This document shows positions 1-5,296 of a stretch of DNA of 7,407 nucleotides, piece by piece. The notes beneath the pieces were generated by a model. That model had not been told where the DNA came from. It searched no databases and saw only the letters and a program-made list of their open reading frames with translations. Source of the stretch: Ilumatobacteraceae bacterium (GTDB taxonomy: Bacteria > Actinomycetota > Acidimicrobiia > Acidimicrobiales > Ilumatobacteraceae); the NCBI GenBank assembly GCA_007117775.1, contig SKFX01000037.1:1-7407 (forward strand), read 5' to 3'. Position numbers and translations under genes: made by a program. The number at the start of each line of letters is the position of its first letter. The first letter of the stretch is position 1.

Positions 1-344
1 CCGATGCCCGCGCCCATCTCGATCGGCTGGTTCGGGCCCGGTTCATCCTGGCCGCCGGGGTGCATCGCCTCGCCGATGTCGCCCGCTATCTGCGCGGTAT
101 CGAGTACCGCCTCGACCGCCTCGCCGGATCGGTGGAGCGCGACCGGGCCCGCATCGCGGAGGTGTCCGGTGTCGAGGCGCGCTGGCGTGAACTGCATCGC
201 GACGGTGTCGATGTCACCGACGTGTTCTGGTCGCTCGAGGAACTGCGGGTCGCGGTGTTCGCCCAGGGAATCGGGGCGCTCGGCAAGCCGAGTGTCGCTC
301 GGATCGAACGCGAACTGGCTGCGGTGTCTAATCTCCGTCCATGA
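1..344 (+). CDS. hrpA: ATP-dependent RNA helicase HrpA, C-terminal end (partial)
   Basis: This is the last 113 residues of a protein whose start lies left of the window; the reading frame begins at base 3 and ends with TGA at 342-344. HrpA is a large DEAH-box RNA helicase (usually about 1300 residues) acting in RNA and ribosome metabolism. None of its helicase motifs lie in the window. The call rests on the family's typical C-terminus (DUF3418 region): the 'ARAHLDRLVRARF' opening, 'ADVARYLRGIEYRLDRL', and the near-terminal 'WSLEELRVAVFAQGIG' block, which corresponds to the 'W.LEELRVSLFAQ.LG' signature that closes HrpA proteins. Its stop codon overlaps the start of the SDR gene by ATGA (341-344), so the two are likely co-transcribed and translationally coupled. 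Family assignment is by recalled signature, not by a search. Confidence 0.85.
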   Translation, partial: DARAHLDRLVRARFILAAGVHRLADVARYLRGIEYRLDRLAGSVERDRARIAEVSGVEARWRELHRDGVDVTDVFWSLEELRVAVFAQGIGALGKPSVARIERELAAVSNLRP

Positions 345-1339
345 CCGATACCGCACCAGCACCAGTGGGATCCGGACCTGGCGGGTTCGCCGGATTGGTG
401 GCGGTGATCACCGGTGGCGGCACCGGGATGGGACGCGAACTGGCGGTGCAGTTGGCCGCCGAGGGTGCATCGGTGGCGATCTGTGATCTGTCGGCGGACC
501 AGATGGCTGAGACCGAACGCCTCGCGCTGGCCGGTGCCCCCGACGGGATCGAGGTGCTCACCCACGTCGCGGATGTGTCCGATGAGGCGGCGGTGGTCGC
601 GTTCGCGGCCGCGGTCGGCGAACGCTTCGGTCGGGTGGAGCTGTTGTTCAACAACGCTGGGATCGGCGGTGGCGGCAGTCTGGTGACCGATGAGCGCGAG
701 ACCTGGGAGCGGACCTTCAACATCTGCTGGGGCGGGGTGTACCACTCGACGCGGGCCTTCCTGCCGCTGCTCTTGGCGGCGGAGCGCGGCCATGTCGTCA
801 ACACCTCCAGTATCAACGGCTTCTGGGCGTCGCTCGGGCCGACGGTGTCCCACAGCGCCTATTCGGCATCGAAGTTCGCGGTGCGCGGCTTCACCGAGGC
901 ACTCATCACCGACTTCAAACTGAACGCCCCGACACTGACCGCGTCGGTGGTCATGCCCGGCCATATCGGCACCGAGATCGCCCTGAACTCGGCCCGTATC
1001 CACGACAGCGAACCCAAGGACCTCACCGCCGAGCAGGTGGCTGAGATCCGCGAACGTATGGAACAGCGCGGTCTCGATCTGTCGGGGGCATCCGATGAGG
1101 ACGTGCGCCTCGGGGTGCAGGCAATGTTCGAGGCGTTCCGCGATGATGCGCCGATGGACGCCGCCACAGCAGCCACGGTGATCCTCGACGGGGTGCGCGC
1201 CGGGCGCTGGCGGATCCTGGTCGGCGATGACGCCCACCAACTCGATGAATTGGTCCGCGCCACCCCCGAGGCGATCTACGACGACTCGTTCTATGACTTG
1301 CTGGCGAGCCGCGGGATCATGAATTTCGGTCTCGGCTGA
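341..1339 (+). CDS. Classical short-chain dehydrogenase/reductase (SDR)
   Basis: A 332-residue NAD(P)-dependent oxidoreductase with a Rossmann fold, probably cytoplasmic. The cofactor glycine motif TGGGTGMG is at residues 24-31, NNAG at 104-107 and the structural/catalytic Asn at about 127. The catalytic Ser is 157 (in NTSS), followed by Tyr174 and Lys178 (YSASK), then the 'MPGHIGTEI' loop at 205-213. Asp49 at the end of the second strand suggests NAD(H) rather than NADP(H), by family rule. Two things are slightly unusual: the Ser-Tyr spacing is 17 residues instead of the usual 13, and the protein runs about 80 residues longer than a minimal 250-residue SDR, with a charged helical C-terminus. 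The ATG at 341 overlaps the hrpA stop and has no good Shine-Dalgarno sequence, consistent with coupling. The 3' end overlaps the RNase Z 3' end by 23 bp, tail to tail. The substrate cannot be read from sequence. Confidence 0.95.
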   Translation: MTDTAPAPVGSGPGGFAGLVAVITGGGTGMGRELAVQLAAEGASVAICDLSADQMAETERLALAGAPDGIEVLTHVADVSDEAAVVAFAAAVGERFGRVELLFNNAGIGGGGSLVTDERETWERTFNICWGGVYHSTRAFLPLLLAAERGHVVNTSSINGFWASLGPTVSHSAYSASKFAVRGFTEALITDFKLNAPTLTASVVMPGHIGTEIALNSARIHDSEPKDLTAEQVAEIRERMEQRGLDLSGASDEDVRLGVQAMFEAFRDDAPMDAATAATVILDGVRAGRWRILVGDDAHQLDELVRATPEAIYDDSFYDLLASRGIMNFGLG

Positions 1340-2243
1340 CCCGGACCTCGAACCGATCGAAGTCGTTGGCCGCCACCGCGGCGGGGAACTCCCGGCGGGC
1401 ATCGGCGACGATCTGGTCCACCCCGTCGTAGCGCGACGAGAAATGACTCAGCACCAGCTGTTTGGCGCCGGCCTCGGCTGCGAGGCGTCCAGCCTGCCCG
1501 CCGGTCAGATGACCGGCGGCCGCGGCGAGCGCTTCGTCGTCATCGGTGAAGGTCGCCTCACAGACCAACAGGTCGACACCGCGGGCCAGTTCCAGTGCCC
1601 CCGGACACGGCCGGGTGTCCATCACGAACGCCATCGATACCGGATCGCGGACATCTGAGACCTCGGAGATCCCGACGATGCGACCGTCGGGGGCGATGAC
1701 GCGGCCGTGGTCGCGCAATTCGCCGATCGCGGCGCCCTCGAGACCGAACGCGGCCAGGCGTTCGGGGTCCATGGTGTGGCCGCCGTGATCCTCGACGCGC
1801 CAGCCGACGGCCGGCACCACATGGTCGAGTGCTGCCGCTGACAGCACATAGTCGTCTTCGGTGGCGATGACCCCGTCGGCGTGCACCGGCTCAGCGCGCA
1901 GATCGACGCGGTCATGGCCGATCGACGCGTTGCGCAACCGCTGCAGATACTCCTCGCCACCGGCCGGATAGTTCAGCACCACCGGCGTGTCGACACGGTG
2001 CATGGTCTGGTGCAACAGCACACCGGGGAGACCGAGACAGTGATCACCGTGAAAGTGGGTGATGCAGATCCGGTCGATGGTCGAGGTCGAGACCTGAGCG
2101 ATCTGGCATTGGCGCTGGGTCCCCTCCCCGGGATCGAACAAGATGCCATGCGCTCCCCAGCGCAGCAGATAGCCGTTGTGGTTACGCTCGGGCGTCGGGG
2201 CCTGGCTGGCGGTGCCGAGGATCACCAACTCGCGTGTCGACAT
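1317..2243 (-). CDS. rnz: Ribonuclease Z (tRNA 3'-end processing endonuclease)
   Basis: A 308-residue zinc-dependent metallo-beta-lactamase-fold nuclease that removes 3' trailers from precursor tRNAs. The length matches short-form RNase Z (about 307). Metal ligands appear at family positions: THFHGDH at 62-68 (His63, His65, Asp67, His68), His141, Asp209 and His267, plus the HLT motif at 245-247. The N-terminal 'GTASQAPTPERNHNGYLLRW' and 'FDPGEGTQRQ' blocks are typical, and residues about 148-195 correspond to the flexible tRNA-binding arm. The opening 'MSTRELVILGTASQ' resembles actinobacterial RNase Z proteins such as M. tuberculosis Rv2407. The frame is open further upstream (to 2360), but homology starts at the ATG at 2243, which is preceded by a short AGGA four bases away. 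It is convergent with the SDR (23-bp overlap) and divergent from the epoxide-hydrolase-like gene. Confidence 0.93.
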   Translation of the reverse strand: MSTRELVILGTASQAPTPERNHNGYLLRWGAHGILFDPGEGTQRQCQIAQVSTSTIDRICITHFHGDHCLGLPGVLLHQTMHRVDTPVVLNYPAGGEEYLQRLRNASIGHDRVDLRAEPVHADGVIATEDDYVLSAAALDHVVPAVGWRVEDHGGHTMDPERLAAFGLEGAAIGELRDHGRVIAPDGRIVGISEVSDVRDPVSMAFVMDTRPCPGALELARGVDLLVCEATFTDDDEALAAAAGHLTGGQAGRLAAEAGAKQLVLSHFSSRYDGVDQIVADARREFPAAVAANDFDRFEVRVSRDRNS

Positions 2244-2267
2244 GTCATCCTGTCTAGCGCACTGGTC

Positions 2268-2273
2268 TATGGT
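2268..2273 (+). promoter_or_regulatory. Candidate -10 hexamer (TATGGT) of a leaderless promoter
   Basis: TATGGT fits the actinobacterial -10 pattern TANNNT and ends seven bases before the GTG at 2281. No Shine-Dalgarno sequence precedes that GTG or the ATG at 2269. This geometry puts transcription start at or next to the GTG, as for a leaderless mRNA. No convincing -35 box was found. The call is inferred from position and pattern only. Confidence 0.35.
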
Positions 2274-2280
2274 TAACACC

Positions 2281-2691
2281 GTGACTGCCGTGGAAACCAA
2301 CGCGCTGGAGATCGTGACCCGGTTCATCCGGGCCATCGAGCGCGGCGATTTCGCCACCATCCAGGCATCGCTGCATCCCGATGTGTCCTATGAGAACATG
2401 CCGATCACCCCGATCGTCGGCGCTGCCGCGGTGACGGCTGCGATCGAGATGTTCCTCGCGCCGGCCGATCTCGTCGACTGGAAGATTCTGCGCCAGCACG
2501 TCTTGGAGAATTGCGACGGGATGTGTGCGGTGTTCAACGAGCGCATCGACCGGTTCCGCATCGGTGGCGGTTGGTTGGAACTCCCCGTCGCCGGCCTGTT
2601 CGAGGTGAACCCCGACGGCCTGATCGTGCTGTGGCGCGACTACTTCGATCTCGGCAGCTATCAGACCCAACTCAGCGAACTGGCTGGCTGA
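2281..2691 (+). CDS. Limonene-1,2-epoxide hydrolase-like protein (SnoaL/NTF2 fold)
   Basis: A 136-residue single-domain protein of the LEH group within the NTF2-like/SnoaL superfamily, which hydrolyse epoxides by a one-step acid/base mechanism. Comparison with the Rhodococcus limonene-epoxide hydrolase from memory shows the whole active-site set: Tyr37 and Asn39 in 'YENMPITP', Arg88 and Asp90 in 'NERIDRF', and Asp120 in 'WRDYFDL'. These match Tyr53, Asn55, Arg99, Asp101 and Asp132 of that enzyme. The protein is slightly shorter than the 149-residue model. GTG 2281 is chosen because a -10-like hexamer lies seven bases upstream; an in-frame ATG at 2269 (four residues longer) is the main alternative. 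The real substrate is open: many actinobacterial relatives are of unknown specificity. It is divergent from RNase Z, with a 37-bp gap, and convergent with the CBS gene, with a 25-bp gap that holds no clear terminator. Confidence 0.87.
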   Translation: MTAVETNALEIVTRFIRAIERGDFATIQASLHPDVSYENMPITPIVGAAAVTAAIEMFLAPADLVDWKILRQHVLENCDGMCAVFNERIDRFRIGGGWLELPVAGLFEVNPDGLIVLWRDYFDLGSYQTQLSELAG

Positions 2692-2716
2692 GCCGCCATC
2701 TCACCGAGTCCCGATT

Positions 2717-3148
2717 TCAGGTGGTGTAGGCGGCGATGACGTCGCGCATCGACATCACACCGATGACCGTCGAGTCGGACCCGACCAGCACATGGCGGAC
2801 ATAGTCCTGCATCATCTCGGCGGCCACCGCACCGATCGAGTCGTCCGGGCCGATCCACACCAGGCGCGTACTGGCGATCTCCCCGACGGTCCCCGAGTCC
2901 AGATCGGCACCGCGGGCGATCGCGAGCACCAGATCGCGTTCGGAGATGATCCCCTCGACGGCATCGGGTGCACCGACCACCACACAGCCGACACTGGCCT
3001 CAGCGATCGTCGCCGCGGCCTCGCGCAGCGTTGCGGTGGCGGGCAGTGCCACCACAGCATCGGCCATATAGGTCGACACCGGGGCATCGCCGCCGTGGAA
3101 GGCGGCGGCGGTGAAGTCATCGGGGGCATCGGTGTACTCGTCGGACAT
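2717..3148 (-). CDS. Tandem CBS-domain protein
   Basis: A 143-residue protein made almost entirely of two CBS domains, which bind adenine nucleotides (AMP, ATP or NAD) and act as energy or redox sensors. CBS1 covers about residues 24-82, with the closing 'GIISERDLV' at 66-74; CBS2 covers about 86-141, with 'GVMSMRDVI' at 130-138. Asp72 and Asp136 sit at the usual ribose-contacting positions. The first 20 residues are acidic and probably disordered. No catalytic or DNA-binding domain is fused, so it probably regulates a partner encoded elsewhere or senses nucleotides alone. ATG 3148 is preferred to the longer open frame (to 3271) because a perfect AGGAGG lies five bases before it and homology begins after it. 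The target is unknown. Confidence 0.92.
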   Translation of the reverse strand: MSDEYTDAPDDFTAAAFHGGDAPVSTYMADAVVALPATATLREAAATIAEASVGCVVVGAPDAVEGIISERDLVLAIARGADLDSGTVGEIASTRLVWIGPDDSIGAVAAEMMQDYVRHVLVGSDSTVIGVMSMRDVIAAYTT

Positions 3149-3153
3149 GGCGA

Positions 3154-3159
3154 CCTCCT
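3154..3159 (-). promoter_or_regulatory. Strong ribosome binding site of the CBS-domain gene
   Basis: On the minus strand the sequence reads AGGAGG, five bases before the ATG at 3148. It is the only full Shine-Dalgarno match seen in front of a gene in this window and it fixes the start of the CBS-domain protein. It contrasts with the neighbours that lack one. Confidence 0.85.
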
Positions 3160-3244
3160 GTGCCACCAACCGTACCGCGCCGTGACGGTTCCGGCACAGC
3201 CGCATCGTCGCCTGCCGCCGGGTGCTCATCCCAGCGTGCACATC

Positions 3245-3274
3245 TTGGACAATGTCGCGCTGCCGTGACACGAT
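3245..3274 (+). promoter_or_regulatory. Possible bioY promoter (TTGGAC ... CACGAT)
   Basis: TTGGAC at 3245-3250 resembles a -35 box. CACGAT at 3269-3274, 18 bases on, is a weak -10 candidate that ends eight bases before the bioY ATG. The 134-bp gap between the divergent CBS and bioY starts (3149-3282) otherwise holds only an 8-bp direct repeat (GCCGTGAC at 3179-3186 and 3262-3269) and a small GACA/TGTC dyad at 3248-3256. No BirA-type, BioR-type or BioQ-type operator was recognised. Weak support. Confidence 0.25.
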
Positions 3275-3282
3275 TGGCGCCC

Positions 3283-3900
3283 ATGGAGACCATCACCGCC
3301 GCCCTCGTCCCCGCCCGCCCGGTGCTGGCCGATCTGATCCGGCCGGATCTGCTGCGTTCGGTCGCGGTCCGCAACGCCGTCTTGGTGACCGCCGGGGCGG
3401 TGCTGTTGGCGGTTGCGTCCCAGATCCGGATCCCGCTCGGATTCACGCCGGTGCCGATCAACGGCGGCACCTTCGCGGTGATGGTGATCGGTGCCGCCCT
3501 CGGGGCGAGCCGCGGTGGCGCCGCGGTGGCGCTGTATCTGATGGCCGGCATGATCGGGATCCCGGTCTATGCAGGAGCGTCCGGTGGTGTCGAGGTGGCC
3601 TTCGGTGCCACCGGTGGCTATCTGCTCGGCTACTTCGTCGCGGCCATCCTGATCGGCGCCGCGGCCGAGCGCGGTGCGGATCGTCGGGTGCGCTCAGCGA
3701 TTCCGGCGATGCTGGTCGGCTCGATGGTGATCTACACCCTCGGGGCCTCGTGGCTGGCGGTGTCGGTCGGGGTGCCGCTGTTCGGCTGGACGAACAGCGC
3801 CTGGTCGATGGGGGTCGCCCCGTTCCTCGCCGGTGACGCAGCGAAGCTGGTGCTGGCCGGCCTCGTACTGCCGGCCACCTGGCGTCTCGTCAGGCGCTGA
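3283..3900 (+). CDS. bioY: Biotin transporter BioY (ECF transporter S component)
   Basis: A 205-residue integral membrane protein, the substrate-capturing S component for biotin uptake. About six hydrophobic segments are visible (near residues 33-50, 56-75, 78-97, 108-127, 140-163 and 178-200). Family signatures are 'FTPVPINGGTFAVMVIGAALG' in part (54-74), 'ALYLMAGMIGIPVYAG' (83-98), 'GATGGYLLGY' (108-117) and 'VAPFLAGDAAKLVLAG' (178-193). Asp185 and Lys188 in the last block match a D..K pair linked to biotin binding in BioY proteins. The first 25 residues are a short cytosolic extension. ATG 3283 begins the homologous part; an open frame extends upstream to 3160 without family resemblance. 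No bioM or bioN gene is next to it, so it would work alone or share an ECF module encoded elsewhere. It overlaps the LLM gene tail to tail by 11 bp. Confidence 0.93.
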   Translation: METITAALVPARPVLADLIRPDLLRSVAVRNAVLVTAGAVLLAVASQIRIPLGFTPVPINGGTFAVMVIGAALGASRGGAAVALYLMAGMIGIPVYAGASGGVEVAFGATGGYLLGYFVAAILIGAAAERGADRRVRSAIPAMLVGSMVIYTLGASWLAVSVGVPLFGWTNSAWSMGVAPFLAGDAAKLVLAGLVLPATWRLVRR

Positions 3901-4759
3901 GCGCTTCGAGGGCCGCCCAGTCGAGTGTGAGCGGCCCTTCGGTGGACAGCGGCTGGATGCAGACATGGTCGGCGCCCGCCGCGAAGTGCTGATCGATGCG
4001 CTCGCGGATCTGAGCCGGTTCCCCCCAGGCCACCACATCGTCGACGAAGGCCGGATCGCGGCCGTCGATCTGTTCCTCGGTGTAGCCGAGGCGGATCCAG
4101 TTGTTGCGGTAGTTCGGCAGCTTGTCATAGGTGCTGAGCGCAGTGTCCGCCGCGGCGCGCGCCGCGGTGGCATCGGTGGTCAGCACCACCTTCTGCTCAA
4201 CGCACAATGCCTTGTCCGCACCGAGGATGTCGCGGGCCAGTTCGGTATGGGCCGGGGTGGTCCAGTACGGATGGGCGCCATCGGCGGCGTCGCGGGCCAA
4301 CTCGAGCATCTTGGGCCCGAGCGCGGCCAACAGCCGCGTCGCCGGTTCGGCGGGCTTCACGGCCATATACGGTGAGGCGTCCATCGCCGCGAGGTACTCG
4401 CGCATGCGCGTCAGGGGTTTCGCGTACTCGACGCGGCGCAGGCCCGCCACGAGTGGTTCATGGCTGACGCCGAGGCCGAGGGTGAAGCGGCCACCGGTCT
4501 GTTCATTGACGGTATTGGTGGCCTGCACCATGGCGCCGGGATGGCGCAGCGAGATCGACGCGATGCCGGTCGCAAACTCCAAGGTGGTGGTCTGAGACGC
4601 CAGCCAGGCGACATGGGCGAAGGGATCGCGCCCGACGGTCTCGGGCAGCCACAGCCGGGTGTAGCCGAGGTCTTCGACGCGGCGGGCGAACCCGGCGGCA
4701 TCGATCGAGGACATCGCGTCGGTGAAGTACCAGACGCCGAGGGTGGGTTGCACGGTCAT
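3890..4759 (-). CDS. LLM-class F420-dependent oxidoreductase
   Basis: A 289-residue luciferase-like (bacterial luciferase family) TIM-barrel enzyme, most like the actinobacterial F420-dependent subgroup represented by MSMEG_4141 (recalled, not searched). Family features are the N-terminal 'LGVWYFTD' strand, 'EDLGYTRLWLPE' (29-40) ending in a cofactor-side Pro-Glu, 'ATGIASISLRHP' (63-74), 'GGRFTLGLGVSH' (89-100), 'ALGPKMLELARDAADGAHPY' (146-165) and the C-terminal 'GADHVCIQPLS' strand (262-272). Such enzymes move hydride between coenzyme F420 and an organic substrate; the substrate is not predictable here. ATG 4759 is chosen over an adjacent GTG at 4762. A TAGGTT hexamer sits six bases before the ATG and there is no good Shine-Dalgarno sequence. 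It lies 38 bp downstream of the cyclotransferase-like gene in the same direction, so read-through from that gene is also likely. The tail overlaps bioY by 11 bp. Confidence 0.9.
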   Translation of the reverse strand: MTVQPTLGVWYFTDAMSSIDAAGFARRVEDLGYTRLWLPETVGRDPFAHVAWLASQTTTLEFATGIASISLRHPGAMVQATNTVNEQTGGRFTLGLGVSHEPLVAGLRRVEYAKPLTRMREYLAAMDASPYMAVKPAEPATRLLAALGPKMLELARDAADGAHPYWTTPAHTELARDILGADKALCVEQKVVLTTDATAARAAADTALSTYDKLPNYRNNWIRLGYTEEQIDGRDPAFVDDVVAWGEPAQIRERIDQHFAAGADHVCIQPLSTEGPLTLDWAALEALSA

Positions 4760-4763
4760 CACT

Positions 4764-4787
4764 GCAACCTAGCCAGCAACCTCGCCA
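4764..4787. repeat. 12-bp tandem direct repeat, two copies
   Basis: GCAACCTAGCCA (4764-4775) is followed directly by GCAACCTCGCCA (4776-4787), one mismatch in twelve. A third, poor copy may follow (4788-4799). The pair fills most of the 38-bp gap between the cyclotransferase stop and the LLM start. It includes the candidate -10 hexamer of the LLM gene, read on the minus strand. It could be an operator with two half-sites or a simple local duplication. Confidence 0.6.
4766..4771 (-). promoter_or_regulatory. Candidate -10 hexamer (TAGGTT) for the LLM gene
   Basis: On the minus strand TAGGTT fits TANNNT and ends six bases before the ATG at 4759, the spacing expected for a leaderless start. It lies inside one copy of the 12-bp tandem repeat; the other copy reads GAGGTT. 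It would give the LLM gene its own promoter besides any read-through from the upstream gene. Inferred from pattern only. Confidence 0.3.
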
Positions 4788-4797
4788 GCAGCCCGAC

Positions 4798-5223
4798 CTA
4801 GAGGCGTAGGCCGCGGTGGCCGAGCCAGTCACCCGAGTCGATCGGGGTGAGGTCCAGTCCGGTGCCGTAGGCGTACGCCCAGGCCCGGTGGCCGAGCGCG
4901 GTGGTGACCATGATGCGGCGATAGAGCCCATCGACGGTGTCCTCCTCGTCGTCGAGGACCTCGAGGGCGTGGGTCAGTGACGTCTCCAGCAGGGTGAAGG
5001 TGCGCCCGATGATCATCGGGGCTGGCGCTGTGTCGAAGATCGCGGCCGGATAGCCGAGGCCGGTGTCGAACAGTCGGCCGCCGACGGCGTCATCGAAGCC
5101 CTCGTCGACCACGAACGGTGACAGCAGCGGCCAGCGGACGTCACCGGGCAGCAGTGTGCCGTAACAGAACAGCAGCGCAGGAGAGAGCCCTGCAGACAGC
5201 CCGTCAGACTTCGCGGTGTCCAT
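4798..5223 (-). CDS. Gamma-glutamylcyclotransferase-like (AIG2/GGCT fold) protein
   Basis: A 141-residue single-domain protein of the gamma-glutamylcyclotransferase-like superfamily, whose members release 5-oxoproline from gamma-glutamyl amines or peptides. The diagnostic substrate-binding loop is 'FCYGTLLPG' (19-27), followed by 'VGGRLFDTGLGYPAAIF' (47-63). The 'LDDEEDTVDGLYRR' block (90-103) carries the catalytic acid, most likely Glu94 by the family pattern L-D-x-x-E. 'AWAYAYG' (114-120) is the usual last strand. ATG 5223 puts the YGTL loop near the N-terminus as in relatives; an ATG at 5259 (12 more residues) is the alternative and would place the inverted-repeat nest partly inside the gene. 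It shares a direction and probably a transcript with the LLM gene downstream. It is divergent from the hydrolase-OsmC gene. The actual substrate is unknown; many bacterial members are uncharacterised. Confidence 0.85.
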   Translation of the reverse strand: MDTAKSDGLSAGLSPALLFCYGTLLPGDVRWPLLSPFVVDEGFDDAVGGRLFDTGLGYPAAIFDTAPAPMIIGRTFTLLETSLTHALEVLDDEEDTVDGLYRRIMVTTALGHRAWAYAYGTGLDLTPIDSGDWLGHRGLRL

Positions 5224-5265
5224 GACCCGATCATGGCCGATCGGCCCGGGCCGGGTCATGATCGG
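5221..5265. repeat. Nested inverted repeats between divergent genes
   Basis: Two perfect 9-bp inverted repeats overlap each other: CATGACCCG (5221-5229) with CGGGTCATG (5252-5260), and CCGATCATG (5227-5235) with CATGATCGG (5257-5265). Between them lie a perfect 12-bp palindrome GGCCGATCGGCC (5235-5246) and a perfect 10-bp palindrome GGCCCGGGCC (5243-5252). The cluster covers the start of the cyclotransferase-like gene and ends 31 bp before the hydrolase-OsmC start. Its position suits a shared operator for the two divergent units, but no regulator gene is present in the window. Confidence 0.7.
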
Positions 5266-5283
5266 CGTGCCACAACCCGCTGC

Positions 5284-5289
5284 TACGGT
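5284..5289 (+). promoter_or_regulatory. Candidate -10 hexamer (TACGGT) of a leaderless promoter
   Basis: TACGGT fits TANNNT and ends seven bases before the ATG at 5297, which lacks a Shine-Dalgarno sequence. The same spacing and nearly the same hexamer (TATGGT) occur before the epoxide-hydrolase-like gene. A -35 box would fall near 5261-5267, at the edge of the inverted-repeat nest, where no clear consensus is seen. Confidence 0.35.
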
Positions 5290-5296
5290 CACAGCC

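Noticed and set aside
86..1402. A 438-codon open frame on the minus strand covering the hrpA end and the SDR
   Set aside because: It is antisense to two genes with clear family motifs. Its translation is Arg/Gly/His-rich without recognisable domains, as expected for a shadow frame in high-GC DNA.
2679..2698. A possible terminator hairpin at the end of the epoxide-hydrolase-like gene (GGC/GCC stems around the stop codon)
   Set aside because: The stem is short and bulged, mostly inside the coding sequence, and is not followed by a T tract.
3160..3282. An upstream in-frame extension of bioY, and the matching extension of the CBS gene on the other strand (3149-3271)
   Set aside because: The two extensions occupy the same DNA on opposite strands, carry no family similarity and bypass better starts: the AGGAGG-preceded ATG at 3148 and the ATG at 3283. 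The region is better read as a shared intergenic region.
3149..3282. A BirA, BioR or BioQ operator upstream of bioY
   Set aside because: No sequence matching the consensus sites I know was found; only a small GACA/TGTC dyad and an 8-bp direct repeat are present, both plausible by chance.
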